Shown here piece after piece: positions 63,817 to 64,000 of a DNA stretch of 64,000 nt. Position 1 is the stretch's first letter. Each line of letters opens with the position of its first letter. The notes beneath the pieces are model-generated. The model did no database searches, was not told the origin of the DNA, and saw only the letters and a list, made by a program, of their open reading frames with translations. The stretch comes from Bradyrhizobium diazoefficiens (GTDB lineage: Bacteria; Pseudomonadota; Alphaproteobacteria; Rhizobiales; Xanthobacteraceae), in the NCBI RefSeq assembly GCF_016599855.1, contig NZ_CP067041.1:5890001-5954000 (forward strand). The letters are read 5' to 3'. A program made the translations under genes and the position numbers.

Positions 63817-64000
63817 TCAGTCGCGCGCCCTGGGCACAACGATGGTGTCCTCAGGATGAAGGGCGACGGTGAGGCTGCCGCCGAGCGGCGGAATGCGCTG
63901 ATAGGCTTGGTGATAGATCGGCTGGCGCAGGCTGAGCGCGACGCCGTCGGCGAGTGCCAGGAAGATGCGCAAGCTCTCACCCTGGTAGACAATGTCGGTG
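63817..64000 (-). CDS. ABC transporter ATP-binding protein, PotA type, C-terminal fragment
   Basis: The last 61 codons of a gene running off the window end. The sequence (TDIVYQGESLRIFLALADG, then LGGSLTVALHPEDTIVVPRARD and stop TGA) is a TOBE domain, the C-terminus of sugar/polyamine-type ATPases. It sits 29 bases before the HAD gene and is the first visible gene of the operon. The ATPase part lies outside the window. Confidence 0.8.
   Translation of the reverse strand, partial: TDIVYQGESLRIFLALADGVALSLRQPIYHQAYQRIPPLGGSLTVALHPEDTIVVPRARD

Noticed and set aside
1..64000. CRISPR arrays, tRNA or rRNA genes, insertion sequences
   Set aside because: I looked for regular repeats with spacers, cloverleaf ends and transposase motifs and saw none; a covariance-model search would be decisive.

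Overview
The window looks like chromosomal DNA of a Bradyrhizobium-type alphaproteobacterium. The evidence is high GC with strong third-position GC bias, a fused transaldolase/glucose-6-phosphate isomerase, a DUF3309 peptide, rhizobial intergenic palindromes, and GGAAC-N16/17-nGTT promoters of the EcfG general-stress sigma factor. About 52 protein genes are packed with frequent ATGA overlaps. I see no rRNA, tRNA, CRISPR array, transposase or phage gene.

Layout. (1) 1-1.5 kb: ArsR regulator, SRPBCC protein, small membrane protein and DUF1801 protein behind a double palindromic operator. (2) 1.8-6.6 kb, minus strand: PrkA kinase, YeaH and SpoVR, the conserved stress/stationary-phase trio, with a near-perfect EcfG promoter. 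(3) 7.8-15.3 kb: oxidative pentose-phosphate operon (tal-pgi, gnd, zwf, pgl, gntK, HAD phosphatase). (4) 15.3-33.3 kb: alpha-glucan and trehalose block. GH15 and malQ run leftward; glgE-like, treS-maltokinase, glgB, glgX, treZ and treY run rightward. The GlgE-like protein carries the nucleophile and phosphate-binding residues but has Lys at the catalytic acid/base position. (5) 33.3-37.8 kb: a PHA-system protein, DUF3309 peptide, ligD and ku. The last two diverge from one interleaved pair of EcfG-like promoters. (6) 38-40.3 kb: upp and an acyl-CoA ligase. (7) 40.4-49.3 kb: two operons diverging from a repeat-rich control region. One is dctP-dctQ-dctM-acyl-CoA dehydrogenase-CoA transferase; the other is a family III CoA transferase, MaoC hydratase, CitE-like lyase and IclR regulator. 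This reads as import, CoA activation, oxidation, hydration and cleavage of a branched dicarboxylic acid, possibly the itaconate/mesaconate/methylsuccinate group. (8) 49.3-58.6 kb: a glycine-zipper protein, a secreted GH79-type glycosidase, an MHS transporter, an SDR/D-amino-acid dehydrogenase/ThDP enzyme group and an MFS exporter. (9) 59-64 kb, minus strand: a polyamine-type ABC transporter operon with a PuuB-like oxidase and a HAD protein, cut by the window end inside potA.

Regions 2, 4 and 5 share GGAAC-type promoters (prkA, malQ, glgE-like, DUF3309, ligD, ku). I therefore infer a general-stress island that joins NADPH supply, trehalose/glucan metabolism, DNA end joining and the PrkA system. 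Base-level calls come from reading the sequence; family names come from remembered motifs, not database searches.
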